64,000 bases of DNA from Nostoc flagelliforme FACHB-838 (GCF_014698065.1 NZ_JACJSI010000003.1:116637-180636); one strand, 5' to 3'; shown: positions 1 to 8,783, counted from the stretch's first letter. Translations and numbers: made by a program. The notes: generated from the sequence alone by a model not told the origin.

Positions 1-333
1 ACTGAGTGGCTCTAAAACTAGTACGCCAGGTTCGGTGTTATTCTCTTGGGCTGTTGCTTGGGAAATGGCTCTTTGTCTTTCTTCTAGCTCCATTTCTTGT
101 AGCCGTCGCAAACCTTGCCGTGCGAGCGTCACTATTCTATTATTCCTCGTATCTCGCAGCAGTTGCCGATAAACTTTTTCCGCATCTTGGCGCTTTTCAG
201 ATACTTCATGCAACCGACCAAGATAATATTGTACCCAAGGATGTTCTGGCGATTCTAGTAGCAGCTGTTTCAGTAATTTAGCAGCTGTTTGATAATCTTT
301 ATGTTCAAAGGCGATCGCAACTTGCTCAATCAT
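1..333 (-). CDS. Tetratricopeptide-repeat protein, N-terminal part (cut by window edge)
   Basis: An open frame runs from an ATG at 333 to the window edge, giving 111 residues without a stop. It opens MIEQVAIAFEHKDY and contains helix-pair patterns typical of TPRs: a unit ending in LLLESPEHPWVQYYLGRLHE, followed by AEKVYRQLLRDTRNN, then an Arg/Glu-rich helix (RLQEMELEERQRAI). TPR arrays are protein-protein interaction scaffolds, so no enzymatic role can be given. The C-terminal part lies outside the window. The start is immediately followed by acidic and hydrophobic residues, so the protein is probably cytoplasmic. Confident as a TPR protein; partner unknown. Confidence 0.75.
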   Translation of the reverse strand, partial: MIEQVAIAFEHKDYQTAAKLLKQLLLESPEHPWVQYYLGRLHEVSEKRQDAEKVYRQLLRDTRNNRIVTLARQGLRRLQEMELEERQRAISQATAQENNTEPGVLVLEPLS

Positions 334-401
334 CACTTACTTTGAATACACGCTGGAGTGATGTCTCATGCAAAATATCTTTTGCGTGAGCTATAAATCA
401 T

Positions 402-1130
402 TTATACTTCACAAGCTGCGGTAATCAAGGATAATGCTACAACTGGGGCTGTAACTGCTCTCAGGATGCGGCGACCAAGGGAAACAGGCTGAAATCCAAA
501 TGCGATCGCATTCTCGATTTCTTGTGTTGTCCATCCTCCCTCTGGCCCCGTAGCAATGACAATCGTTTCTTGTCCTATGTCATTTGTCCTTTGTCCTTTG
601 TGCTGTAAGCAATCTTTTAAATGGGGAAACTCACCACGCGCCACACAGATATATTGCTGGCTGTTTGCAAATGACAAACCCGTATTAAAAGCAACAGGCT
701 CTAAAATTGTTGGTACAAACGAGCGCTCTGATTGCTCGGCGGCTTCGGCTGCAATGCGCCGCCAGCGTTCGAGCTTTTGAGGACTAGGATGAAGCAAAGT
801 GCGATCGCTCAATACTGGTGCAATACAAGTTACTCCCAACTCTGTACAACACCGCACCACTTCATCAAATCCATTACCTTTGGGTAAAGCCACCATCAAC
901 GTAATTGATACAGGTAATTCTGTTTCTACCAAAAGCGCTTCTAAAACCTGTGCTTGCTCCCCTGCTAGCTGCGCTAACCACCATTTTCCCTTACCATCCA
1001 TTGCAATAAAGCGATCGCCTTCACGCAAGCGCAACACCCGCCCCAAATAATGTTGCTGTTCTTTGGTGAGCAAAATTTGCTCTTGTTGGAATTGGGAGGG
1101 TGCGATCGCAATTCTTTGCAGTTGAGACAT
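402..1130 (-). CDS. rsmE: 16S rRNA (uracil-1498-N3)-methyltransferase RsmE
   Basis: RsmE-family SPOUT methyltransferase, which methylates U1498 of 16S rRNA using SAM. The N-terminal RNA-binding part carries HYLGRVLRLREGD (about residues 27-39). The C-terminal SAM knot carries GPEGGW (195-200) and SLGRRILRAVTAPVVAL; the usual motif is RxxTA with Glu or Asp before Thr, and here a Val stands in that place. I chose the ATG at 1130 (MSQLQRIAI) over an upstream in-frame ATG at 1184, because the extra 18 residues do not resemble the family. Residues about 177-187 are encoded by a heptamer-like dispersed repeat (tttgtcc units at 569-602) just before the SAM motif, which looks like an in-frame insertion. 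The upstream neighbour sir is separated by a hairpin. Confidence 0.92.
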   Translation of the reverse strand: MSQLQRIAIAPSQFQQEQILLTKEQQHYLGRVLRLREGDRFIAMDGKGKWWLAQLAGEQAQVLEALLVETELPVSITLMVALPKGNGFDEVVRCCTELGVTCIAPVLSDRTLLHPSPQKLERWRRIAAEAAEQSERSFVPTILEPVAFNTGLSFANSQQYICVARGEFPHLKDCLQHKGQRTNDIGQETIVIATGPEGGWTTQEIENAIAFGFQPVSLGRRILRAVTAPVVALSLITAACEV

Positions 1131-1165
1131 GAGATTTGGGAATTTTAAGAATATCAAATCAAAGA

Positions 1166-1193
1166 TGGACACAGATAAGCCCATCTGTGTCCA
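1166..1193 (-). terminator. Hairpin between sir and rsmE
   Basis: A perfect 11-bp inverted repeat, TGGACACAGAT (1166-1176) and ATCTGTGTCCA (1183-1193), with a 6-nt loop. It lies 26 bp after the sir stop on the minus strand and is followed there by TCTTTGATTTG, which is only moderately U-rich. It probably ends sir transcription before rsmE. Confidence 0.6.
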
Positions 1194-1218
1194 TTCATGG
1201 TTTAGTTATTTATTCGGC

Positions 1219-3135
1219 TTAAGAAAGATTTTGGAAGTAAGCTTCTAGCGCTTCAGTCACTAACTGAGTCATGGGCTTACCTTGGCTTTCTGCTACTTCC
1301 TTCAATTTGCCATAAACCTCTTCTTTCAAATTTACCCGGTGGCGTGATTTGTTTGCACCATTGGCTGTTTGGGGATCGTAGCTAGCAGCAAATTCGCGGA
1401 TGGCATCAAAACCAACGCGATCGCAAAAATCACCAAACTTTTCCTTAGATTTCCGAGATTTCTTAAAGTAAACAAAAATTGGCTCTAAGAAGATTTCTAA
1501 GTCATTGTGGTGCAGCTTTTCTATGTAAGGTTGTGCCAGTCGAGTCTGATTTGGCGAACCTCCTAACCATAATTGGTAAGATTCTGGAGCGCTACCGACA
1601 AAGCCCAATTCTGCTAGGTAAGGACGAGCGCAACCATTGGGGCATCCTGTCATCCTTACCACAAAATGCTCATTTTTTAAACCAACTTTATCCAACAGAG
1701 CGCGAATCCGCTCCAAAATACCCGGTATTGCTCGTTCTGATTCCGTGATTGCCAAACCGCAAGTGGGCAAAGCCGGACAAGCCATTGCATACCGCACTAA
1801 AGGTTCGATTTTTTTGGGGTCGTCTCCGACACCGTGACGGCTGAGAATGTCTTGAATAGCTTGCTTGCTATCTGGTTCGATATCGTAAAAAATCAGGTTG
1901 TGGTTGGCACTCAGGCGGATGGACAAGTTAAACTGCTCGACAATTTCCCGCAAAGCGGTTTTCAGTTGAAACGAACCTTCATCCTTGATTCGACCATTGT
2001 CAATGGAAATTCCTAAGAATAGCTTGCCATCACCTTGTTCATTCCAGCCGAGGAAGTCGTAATATTTAAACTCTGGCAGTGGTTTGAAAGCTTCGAGTGG
2101 TTTACCGAAATATTCTTCAACTTGGGTGCGGAATTTATCTACACCCCAATCGTTGATTAGATATTTTAATCTGGCATGACGACGGTCAGTGCGATCGCCA
2201 TAGTCTCTCTGGGTCGCAACAATCGCTTTCACTATGTCGTAAACGTCATCCTTCGCCACATAACCGATGGGGTCTGCTAACCTAGCGAAAGTTTCTTCTT
2301 TACCGTGGGTTCTACCTAAACCACCACCAGCAAAAATATTAAATCCTTCTAATTGCTTCTTCTTATTGGTAATCACTACCAACGTTAGGTCTTGAGAATA
2401 CAAATCAATCGAATTATCCCCTGGCACCGTCACGCAAATTTTAAACTTGCGGGGCATGTAGTAAGTGCCATAAATCGGTTCTTCGTTGTCATGGATAATT
2501 GTCCCATTTCCATTGCGCTGTCGGGCTGCCTTCACCTCTGGGGCTTCTTCAGCACTAATTGCCTTTTCTCCATCTAGCCAAATTTCGTAATAAGCGCCTG
2601 TTTGCGCTGTCAGCAAGTCAGCAATATTCTGGGCATACTCCCAAGCATACTGATACTCTGGGCGATTCTTAAAGGGGGCTGGTGGTGCCATCACGTTGCG
2701 GTTGATGTCACCACAAGCTCCCAAAGTCGAACCCAAATTTTTGACAATTGTAGCGATCGCTGATTTAAGATTTTTCTTTAAAATTCCGTGCAGTTGGAAA
2801 CCTTGACGGGTAGTTACTCGTAAGGTGTGGTTGCCATACTCATCAGCTATTTTATCTAAAGCCAGATACAGCTGCGGCGGTACTAAACCACCGGGATTTT
2901 TTGTCCGCAGCATAAACTGGTAATCTTTTTCCTGTCCCTTGGTGCGGTTGTCGCGGTTATCCTGTTGGTAAGAACCGTGATACTTCAAAAGTTGCACCGC
3001 ATTTTCAGTAAAATGGGTAGTGTCTTGAAGGATCTCAGTTGCTACAGGTTCACGCAAAAAATTGCTATTTTCCTTGATTCCTTCTAGTTTAGAAGGCTTA
3101 CGGGTTGCGATGGGGGAAGGAGCAGATTTAACCAT
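1219..3135 (-). CDS. sir: Ferredoxin-sulfite reductase with C-terminal ribbon-helix-helix-like tail
   Basis: Six-electron reduction of sulfite to sulfide with ferredoxin, in assimilatory sulfur metabolism. The 638-residue protein has the two-fold nitrite/sulfite reductase architecture. The siroheme-[4Fe-4S] ligands are visible as C453 and C459 ([10 protein letters not shown]) and C498 and C502 ([10 protein letters not shown]). Arg and Lys residues in the RVTTRQGFQ region (about 106-114) suit anion binding. The last ~40 residues (about 598-636, [20 protein letters not shown] onward) read like a ribbon-helix-helix domain, an unusual addition to the enzyme. Sulfite reductase is favoured over nitrite reductase because of length and overall sequence. 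The gene stands alone, with a GC-rich, hairpin-rich leader at about 3170-3225 upstream. Confidence 0.92.
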   Translation of the reverse strand: MVKSAPSPIATRKPSKLEGIKENSNFLREPVATEILQDTTHFTENAVQLLKYHGSYQQDNRDNRTKGQEKDYQFMLRTKNPGGLVPPQLYLALDKIADEYGNHTLRVTTRQGFQLHGILKKNLKSAIATIVKNLGSTLGACGDINRNVMAPPAPFKNRPEYQYAWEYAQNIADLLTAQTGAYYEIWLDGEKAISAEEAPEVKAARQRNGNGTIIHDNEEPIYGTYYMPRKFKICVTVPGDNSIDLYSQDLTLVVITNKKKQLEGFNIFAGGGLGRTHGKEETFARLADPIGYVAKDDVYDIVKAIVATQRDYGDRTDRRHARLKYLINDWGVDKFRTQVEEYFGKPLEAFKPLPEFKYYDFLGWNEQGDGKLFLGISIDNGRIKDEGSFQLKTALREIVEQFNLSIRLSANHNLIFYDIEPDSKQAIQDILSRHGVGDDPKKIEPLVRYAMACPALPTCGLAITESERAIPGILERIRALLDKVGLKNEHFVVRMTGCPNGCARPYLAELGFVGSAPESYQLWLGGSPNQTRLAQPYIEKLHHNDLEIFLEPIFVYFKKSRKSKEKFGDFCDRVGFDAIREFAASYDPQTANGANKSRHRVNLKEEVYGKLKEVAESQGKPMTQLVTEALEAYFQNLS

Positions 3136-3169
3136 TAGACTTGTATATTATTCTCAATAAAGCATTAGT

Positions 3170-3225
3170 AGACCCCGAATCAGCACCCTTCGGCTACTTG
3201 ATCCCCGGTAATCCGGCCGGAATAA
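3170..3225 (-). promoter_or_regulatory. GC-rich structured leader upstream of sir
   Basis: In an otherwise AT-rich intergenic stretch, this block carries several short inverted repeats: CCGAA/TTCGG (3175-3179 and 3189-3193), CCGGTAATCCGG (3205-3216) and CCGGCCGG (3213-3220). It lies 35-90 bp upstream of the sir start, in 5'-leader position. It does not match a riboswitch consensus I know. It could be a leader structure, an operator or a dispersed repeat. Confidence 0.3.
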
Positions 3226-3374
3226 TGAGGAATAGTTTAATTTTAGCACGGCAAAAGCAGGCTTTGTCAGTGATGTAACACTTAACAAAACCAGCTTTTT
3301 GAAGTAGTGAGTTTTAAGTGCTGAGTCCTGAGTACTTAAGTAAAGTATAGACTGACTGAGGACTCAATAATCAT

Positions 3375-3914
3375 TTATTTGAAGCGATAGCCTAAACCAC
3401 CATTGATACTAACAGCAGGAGTATCGCTATTTTGGTAGGCACCAAGTCCGACTTTGGCGTTAGTGTAGACGAGGAAATTGTTAGCAACTTCCGATTCAAT
3501 ACCAGCACCTAACACAACTGAATCTTTGTTACCTATGGGAGTTGGTGAGCCATCTTTCTCTACAAAAGAATAACCACCAGTTAAATAGGCATTAGTTCTA
3601 TTAGCGATAGGCACATCCACAGAAACTTCTGGAATAATAGCACTTGTCTTATCACTCCAAAGGACATTACCGCGTGCAGAAAACGGGGTAGTTCCTAATT
3701 TCACGCGACCTGTGACATTACCACCAAATGTTGCATCATCGTTGATACCTTGTCCGCCACTGGTAACGCCACCTGCAACACCAGCACCAATATAGCTAGC
3801 ATCAGTACCTTTTTTGGTTTCAGCAGAAGCTTGACTTGCTGATAGAAGAAAAGGAGCAACTATTAAGGAAGACAATGCAGAAATTGTCACCAAAGATTTG
3901 AGTAGGCGTTTCAT
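3375..3914 (-). CDS. Small exported beta-barrel-like protein
   Basis: The 179-residue protein starts with a clear signal peptide: MKRLLKSLVTISALSSLIV, a hydrophobic core, and a likely cut after ASQASA at about residue 31. The mature part alternates Gly-rich and short amphipathic strands (for example GVAGGVTSGGQG, NAYLTGGYSFVEK, SVVLGAGIESEV, VSINGGLGYRFK). This fits a small 8-stranded outer-membrane barrel, although the C-terminal residue is Lys rather than Phe. Function unknown. It is a single gene with 240 bp and 390 bp of intergenic sequence on its two sides. Outer-membrane location is inferred. Confidence 0.7.
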   Translation of the reverse strand: MKRLLKSLVTISALSSLIVAPFLLSASQASAETKKGTDASYIGAGVAGGVTSGGQGINDDATFGGNVTGRVKLGTTPFSARGNVLWSDKTSAIIPEVSVDVPIANRTNAYLTGGYSFVEKDGSPTPIGNKDSVVLGAGIESEVANNFLVYTNAKVGLGAYQNSDTPAVSINGGLGYRFK

Positions 3915-4304
3915 AATTGTGTCCAGAATTTGTATTTTTACTTATATATTTAAGGTCGAAAATCGTATGAGAAGGTTCCAAATGTTTTCCAGATTTTATT
4001 AAATGAATGTTGCCATTGATGCATGAAGTTTACAGCTAACTATCCCTGAGAATAATAAATAAGCTGTTATAATTAGATTCAACGTCTTTTAATCCGGGTT
4101 CTTTGTTCCAAGAATAGACGCTTTTAAAACTGGCACAATATTAGGAACTAAAACTAAGCCGGGATCTGGTAAATAAAATACCCAATTAACATTTTTGCGG
4201 AGCTTTTCACATAGGATTAAAAAGTAGGCTGTAGCATCCGTTGCAACAAGCTATAGAGGGAATCTATAAAGTTAATTTTGAGCAATTCTTGTGGAGATTG
4301 AATA
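3915..4304. other. Intergenic region, no gene seen
   Basis: This AT-rich stretch separates two divergently transcribed genes, so it should carry both promoters. I found no convincing reading frame; a 62-residue frame at 4217-4405 on the minus strand overlaps the ADP-ribosylglycohydrolase start and is judged a shadow. Confidence 0.5.
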
Positions 4305-5246
4305 ATGCTAACCGCTACAAAAACGTTGTCTGGTTTGATGGGTTTATGTGTCGGTGATGCGTTGGGTGTGCCGGTGGAGTTTACTAGCCGCGCTGAACGA
4401 GTCAAATCTCCAGTGACAACGATGCAGGGTTATGGCACATGGAATCAACCACCAGGAACTTGGTCAGATGATAGTTCCTTAAGCTTTTGCTTGGCGGAAT
4501 GCCTTTGTAGAGGGTATTCCTTGGATGCTATAGCCAATTCCTTCTGGCGCTGGTACAAGGAGGCTTACTGGACTCCCCGTGGCGATGTCTTTGATATTGG
4601 TCAAACTACCCACACAGCAATTATGCGCCTAAAACAGGGAGTTGTTCCCCATCAGGCGGGTGGAAAGGTTGAAAATAGTAATGGCAACGGTTCTTTAATG
4701 AGAATTTTGCCAATGGCTTATTGTCACAGAAACTTAACTTTAAGCGAACAGCTAGCGCGGGTGCATGATGTTTCGGCAATTACTCATGCTCATGCGCGAT
4801 CGCAGATGGCCTGTGGCATTTATATTAGTATTGCAGTGGCGCTCTTGGAAGGGGCTGACCTGCAAACAGCTTATTTACAAGCACTGCAAGATATCCAAAC
4901 AATTTATTCTGTCCGAGAATTTTTGTTAGAAAAGCCCCATTTTGGCAGAATTTTCAGTGGTGAGATTGCCAAGGTACCAGTGGAAGAGATTAATTCTGGT
5001 GGCTATGTGATTGATACCTTAGAATCATCCCTGTGGTGTTTACTAAATAGCTCGTCTTATTCTGAGGCGGTGCTGAAAGCTGTTAACTTAGGTGGAGATA
5101 CCGATACTACTGCCGCCGTCACTGGTGGGTTGGCGGGAATTTATTACGGCGTGGAAAATATTCCCAAACAATGGATGAACCAAATTGCTCGTAGACAAGA
5201 CATTATTTACTTGGCAGAGCGTTTTGCAAGGGCTGTTTACGCTTAG
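4305..5246 (+). CDS. ADP-ribosylglycohydrolase family protein (DraG-like)
   Basis: The family removes ADP-ribose from proteins or other acceptors using a dinuclear metal centre. The family signatures are in order: GLMGLCVGDALGVPVEF near residues 10-26, GTWSDDSSLSFCLAE (first metal-binding Asp pair) at about 48-62, NGNGSLMRILPMAY at about 126-139, and GGDTDTTAAVTGGLAG (second metal-binding Asp pair) near residue 265. Length (313 aa) is normal for the family. It is transcribed alone and converges on cutA, with an 18-bp inverted repeat between them. Which substrate it acts on cannot be read from sequence; it need not be dinitrogenase reductase. Confidence 0.88.
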   Translation: MLTATKTLSGLMGLCVGDALGVPVEFTSRAERVKSPVTTMQGYGTWNQPPGTWSDDSSLSFCLAECLCRGYSLDAIANSFWRWYKEAYWTPRGDVFDIGQTTHTAIMRLKQGVVPHQAGGKVENSNGNGSLMRILPMAYCHRNLTLSEQLARVHDVSAITHAHARSQMACGIYISIAVALLEGADLQTAYLQALQDIQTIYSVREFLLEKPHFGRIFSGEIAKVPVEEINSGGYVIDTLESSLWCLLNSSSYSEAVLKAVNLGGDTDTTAAVTGGLAGIYYGVENIPKQWMNQIARRQDIIYLAERFARAVYA

Positions 5247-5254
5247 AGTTATTA

Positions 5255-5313
5255 GTTAAAAGTAAAGAGTGAGGAGTTATGAAAATCCTAAATCTTCACT
5301 CTTTACTTTTAAC
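5255..5313. terminator. Perfect 18-bp inverted repeat between convergent genes
   Basis: Arms at 5255-5272 (GTTAAAAGTAAAGAGTGA) and 5296-5313 (its exact reverse complement) flank a 23-nt spacer. The structure can end transcription from both sides. The right arm also encodes the last codons and the stop of cutA, so repeat and gene are fused. The arm sequence resembles 'gttaaaagtaaagagtgaggagt' repeats common between Nostoc genes. Confidence 0.65.
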
Positions 5314-5628
5314 TTGTTGAGAAATCCACTGCAAGTAGGCTTGAGAACCGGCAACAATTGGTAAAGCAATAATTTCTGGCACTTCATAAGAGTGCAGTTC
5401 CCTAATTTTGGCTTCCAAAGTAGGGAATTGCGCCAAATCAGTTTTAATGAGTAATTGCCATTCTTGCTCTTTATGCAGTTCCCCTTGCCAGGTATAAATT
5501 GAATGGATTGGTAACAGACTGACACAAGCAGCGAGTTTAGCTTCCACAAGGGCATTAGCAATTGCTTCTGCCTCCTGCATATTGCCAGCTGTCACCAATA
5601 CCACACCATAGCCAGCAGGTGTTTCCAT
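5296..5628 (-). CDS. cutA: Divalent-cation tolerance protein CutA1
   Basis: A small trimeric cytoplasmic protein of the CutA1 family, linked in E. coli to copper tolerance; its biochemical role is not settled. The 110 residues show family features: GVVLVTAGNMQEAEAIANAL, then LAACVSLLPIHSIYTWQGEL with the conserved Cys and Trp, and HSYEVPEIIALPI, the usual C-terminal signature. Length is typical. It is the last gene of a likely three-gene operon (membrane protein, HTH protein, cutA), with only 5 nt separating it from the HTH gene. Its stop codon lies within the right arm of a perfect inverted repeat, so the last residues (VKSKE) are repeat-encoded. Confidence 0.92.
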   Translation of the reverse strand: METPAGYGVVLVTAGNMQEAEAIANALVEAKLAACVSLLPIHSIYTWQGELHKEQEWQLLIKTDLAQFPTLEAKIRELHSYEVPEIIALPIVAGSQAYLQWISQQVKSKE

Positions 5629-5633
5629 AACCT

Positions 5634-6653
5634 CTAAACCGTCGTGGATAAGGAATAAACCTGACCATCAATCAGCAGTCGCGTGATGCCCTTAGCTTGC
5701 AAATGAGTCCTAGCCTTATGGAGCATTTTACTATCAGGAACTTTAATCACGCGATCGCGTTTAGTAGAAAAGCGCTTTGCCACGCGATGGTTATCAAACA
5801 CCGGCAGAGTTCTTTGCTGGGTTTCCAGGTTAGGAATTTGCCCCAAGTCACCAAAGTCCTTGAGAGGTCGGGTAATTAATTCTGAAGAACGGTCAATTAC
5901 CAAATAACAAGTTTTTGGCAAATTGGCTATCGACAGAGGTAAAACTTGAACTGATGCTTCACCTGGTCTTCGTTTTGTGACTAACGGTCTTTGGTCATCC
6001 AGGTCATCATCGTCATAGTCTTCTTCCTCAAAGTCATCATCTTCTAAATCATCATCTTCTAAATCATCCAAATCCTCTGATTCGTCTAGCAAATCTTCGC
6101 CCAGCATCTGCGCGATGACGGCCGCTCCTGGATGTTCATTCTTTAGCGGTGGAATGGGAATGCTGACTATTTCCGGCGGCTTTGGCTCTGGAGTTTCTAA
6201 TTTCTCTGTGACTCGGAGCTTTGGTTTTTCCGTCGCCGAGGGACGACGCCGCACCCGTCTACTAGCAGCGAGTGATTCTGCCGTTTCCTCTGAGTAAAGT
6301 TGCTCCTCTACATGAATTACCCGACGCGGCAGTGGCTCAACCTTTGGTACTTCCACAGGGTGGCTCTCGATGGGTGGAACTTCTATCTCCGGCTCTGGTT
6401 CCGGTTGAGTCAACAGAGGTAACTGCTCATAGCTTACCTGCGCCCTACCCTCAGGAGTTCTCGCAGCCCGCTTCAAGGAGACTAAGTATTCATACTCATC
6501 TTCTGGCAAAGTGCTTTTGAGCAGGCGACTTATTGTCGAATTACTCACACCATAGCGGTCTGCCAAAGTTGAGGTTGTTTCGGCAGTCTCTCGATATAAC
6601 TTAAGAATTTCTTGCTTGTCAGAATCTGTTAATTTTCTCACGGTAGATACCAA
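5634..6653 (-). CDS. Helix-turn-helix protein with acidic linker
   Basis: The N-terminus (about residues 7-50) is a transposase-like HTH: SDKQEILKLYRETAETTSTL then ADRYGVSNSTISRLLK. A Pro/Glu-rich linker with Arg-rich patches follows, then a very acidic stretch at about 190-220 (runs such as EDLDDLEDDDLEDDDFEEE). The C-terminal ~110 residues form a second conserved-looking domain beginning near VLPLSIANLPKTCYLVIDR. It is probably a DNA-binding regulator or nucleoid-associated factor; no target can be named. The reading frame opens with TTG at 6653; an internal GTG at residue 5 is an alternative. It sits 9 nt after the membrane-protein gene and 5 nt before cutA, implying one transcript. Confidence 0.75.
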   Translation of the reverse strand: MVSTVRKLTDSDKQEILKLYRETAETTSTLADRYGVSNSTISRLLKSTLPEDEYEYLVSLKRAARTPEGRAQVSYEQLPLLTQPEPEPEIEVPPIESHPVEVPKVEPLPRRVIHVEEQLYSEETAESLAASRRVRRRPSATEKPKLRVTEKLETPEPKPPEIVSIPIPPLKNEHPGAAVIAQMLGEDLLDESEDLDDLEDDDLEDDDFEEEDYDDDDLDDQRPLVTKRRPGEASVQVLPLSIANLPKTCYLVIDRSSELITRPLKDFGDLGQIPNLETQQRTLPVFDNHRVAKRFSTKRDRVIKVPDSKMLHKARTHLQAKGITRLLIDGQVYSLSTTV

Positions 6654-6662
6654 AAATCTTTA

Positions 6663-7514
6663 CTAAGCTCGTTTACGTCCACTGGTACGCCGCGTTCGTC
6701 TTAGTGATGCGTCATATTCTAAGACAGCGCCCAGTCCAAATAACACTCCACTAAACACCCAAAATACTTCTAATATTTCCCCACTTTGATAATTGGGGCT
6801 TTGGGCATATTTGAACCACATATCTGCAATGTAGAGCGAAAAGGCCGCAGCTGCAATCATTCGCCAAGACTGGGAAACTCTTCCCCCCCAAAAGGCTAAC
6901 AGTAAAGTGGTAGCAATAATTAACAAAACCACATCGCTAACTACGTAAAACCAATTCAAAATAGCGACTAGCAGTTCTGAGGGTGTTCCCTGTTGCATAG
7001 AAATCCACCATGCTAACAAACTACCGAACATTGCAATTGCTAACACAATTAGCCACTGCCATTTTTCCAGATTGATTCGCCTGGAAGCCACAGCTAAAAT
7101 CATGCCTGCGCCAAGTAATAGATAACTAAGTACAAAAAATATATCGCCTAAAGACACATCCGGTTCATCTTTTAAAATTATTTCTGTATATCCGAAAATT
7201 ATCCCCCCAACGAAATAGGAAAGCATGCCTAAGCCAATTAAGAGCCAAACATTTCGCCCACTGACGATTTGTGGACTCAGCCAGTTCCTCAAGCATAAGA
7301 TACTTGCACCCAAATAAGCTAAAGCTTCAAAAATATTTGTGCCAATCACATACCATTCGGCCCGGCTTTCGATGCCATCTGCTCCGGGAACTTTGGCACT
7401 AAACAACAAAAAGTATAGCAGTGCCAGTACGGCCCAGCCAATATTAGCTAAGACAATGTTCTGAGTAGTGAAAATGGATTTAGAAAGGAACGAATTCTCG
7501 TAAGAGTTATTCAT
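6663..7514 (-). CDS. Multi-pass membrane protein of unknown function
   Basis: 283 residues with about eight hydrophobic helices (for example IGWAVLALLYFLLFSA, ALAYLGASILCLRNWL, LLIGLGMLSYFVGGIIF, VLSYLLLGAGMILAVAS, WLIVLAIAMFGSLLAWW, VVSDVVLLIIATTLLLAFW) and a short basic tail rich in Arg (RRTRRTSGRKRA). No catalytic motif was recognised. It is an integral inner- or thylakoid-membrane protein by inference. As first gene of the operon with the HTH protein and cutA, it may be co-regulated with them. Confidence 0.7.
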   Translation of the reverse strand: MNNSYENSFLSKSIFTTQNIVLANIGWAVLALLYFLLFSAKVPGADGIESRAEWYVIGTNIFEALAYLGASILCLRNWLSPQIVSGRNVWLLIGLGMLSYFVGGIIFGYTEIILKDEPDVSLGDIFFVLSYLLLGAGMILAVASRRINLEKWQWLIVLAIAMFGSLLAWWISMQQGTPSELLVAILNWFYVVSDVVLLIIATTLLLAFWGGRVSQSWRMIAAAAFSLYIADMWFKYAQSPNYQSGEILEVFWVFSGVLFGLGAVLEYDASLRRTRRTSGRKRA

Positions 7515-7654
7515 AAAACTTGACTATGTAGACGCACTCTGGCAGTATTTTGAGTTAAAGGACTGTATATGTGGTGGTGTGTCTGCTAAAAAATGCCCAA
7601 TCAGACACCAAAAGCAAGTGCCAATGGCAGGAACTTTGTTAAAGAATTTCCATA

Positions 7655-8314
7655 CTACTGCCATAGTTTACCCAGTGGCGATTGATTTAGCCAAGCCAGA
7701 AATAGCGATCGCTCGGCTTCTGGCATATCTTCTAGCTTATAAATCACTTGTTTGGTAAAATTAGCGTTGCCAAAATAGGATTTTCCTAATCTATGTAGTT
7801 CTTGTAACAATGTAACTACATGATTTTCTTGCCAATCAGGTATTTTGGCTGTCGGTAACGGATTAGTAGATACCAAATATTTAACTGCTTCTAGAGAAGA
7901 TGTTTGGGGAAATTGTTTCTGCTTGAATACCTCTACAATATCTTTTTCAAATAATGCAGCTTGTCTAGCACCCAAAAACTCTTCAATGTCGATAGAAACA
8001 CCTTGCAACAGCAAAATACTGGCTTGGATTAAAATTCCCGTTTTACCATGACTACCTGTGTCATTACCTAGCTGCTCTAAACGGATTTTACCCCAAACGC
8101 TAAAGCGTTCCGGTTCCTCCAGCAAAACACAGGCTTTACCTCGGTTATCCGTTAATTCTCTCCATAAGGCTCTAGCTTCTTCTTCTTGACTAGCTTTGAA
8201 AACACTAATCAAGCGAAAAGTCTGCCCTTGATAACTGAGGATCGGCACTTGCTGATCCTTTTTTGGGTGCTGAATGCTTGATATTTCAACATCCTGCCGT
8301 TTGAGAATAAACAT
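7655..8314 (-). CDS. Conserved-looking hypothetical protein
   Basis: 219 residues, soluble, without signal peptide. The start MFILKRQDVEISSIQHPKKD leads into a strand-rich first half with FRLISVFKASQEEEARALW and VLLEEPERFSVWGKIRLEQL, then an alpha-helical second half (LLQELHRLGKSYFGNANFTK, DMPEAERSLFLAWLNQSPLG). I recognise it only as a cyanobacterium-type hypothetical; no motif points to an activity. The ATG at 8314 is the only good start. It lies 140 bp upstream of the membrane-protein operon and may be separately transcribed. Confidence 0.65.
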   Translation of the reverse strand: MFILKRQDVEISSIQHPKKDQQVPILSYQGQTFRLISVFKASQEEEARALWRELTDNRGKACVLLEEPERFSVWGKIRLEQLGNDTGSHGKTGILIQASILLLQGVSIDIEEFLGARQAALFEKDIVEVFKQKQFPQTSSLEAVKYLVSTNPLPTAKIPDWQENHVVTLLQELHRLGKSYFGNANFTKQVIYKLEDMPEAERSLFLAWLNQSPLGKLWQ

Positions 8315-8671
8315 GGCACTAGCAAATAACTCCTCACAGGGGCACTCTTAATATGGAATATATAATGGCATTTGGCAGCATCGCCAAGGCTGAAATTACC
8401 TAGCGTACTGTGAAAATGGGCCTAGCGATCGCCAGTTCTTTCCCGAAGGTAGCCGCCCATAGGAGGGTGGCGTTAACAGGCAAATAACCCTTTGACAACT
8501 CAATATATCTGAACCAATACTCCATCTGTTTCGTTTTCGATGTAGATTAACTAACTAGCGACTTGCATCTTAGCCTTGCTAGTAGTAAATCTGCAATTTT
8601 TGATTGCTTCTTGATAGGTGAACACGATATAATAGTGCAGGTGACTCCTTCGGGAGCCATTATTTTGTTTT
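8315..8671. other. Intergenic region upstream of tRNA-Arg
   Basis: No reading frame of note. It contains a HIP1 site, a block at about 8435-8475 (ggtagccgcccataggaggg) that looks like dispersed-repeat material, and a small hairpin CTCC-TTCG-GGAG just before the tRNA at about 8646-8657, which may be a promoter-proximal structure. Confidence 0.4.
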
Positions 8672-8744
8672 GGGCGCGTAGCTCAGTGGATAGAGCAATT
8701 GCCTTCTAAGCAATCGGTCGCAGGTTCGAACCCTGCCGCGCTCG
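8672..8744 (+). tRNA. trnR-TCT: tRNA-Arg (anticodon TCT)
   Basis: A full 73-nt cloverleaf. The acceptor arms GGGCGCG and CGCGCTC pair with one G-T; the D arm is GCTC/GAGC, the anticodon loop CTTCTAA gives TCT, and the T arm GCAGG-TTCGAAC-CCTGC is perfect. The discriminator is G and no CCA is encoded. It reads AGA codons. An endonuclease/integrase pair follows directly, so its 3' end may serve as an attachment site. Confidence 0.95.
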
Positions 8745-8783
8745 TTTTAACTTAATATGTACCCTCAAGCACCGTGAAGTGAT

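Noticed and set aside
6..281. 91-residue plus-strand hydrophobic frame at the window start
   Set aside because: Shadow of the TPR gene on the minus strand, which has much better protein-like character.
3170..3225. Known riboswitch (SAM, glycine, TPP or glutamine type) before sir
   Set aside because: No conserved core of these classes could be matched; retained only as an unclassified leader structure.
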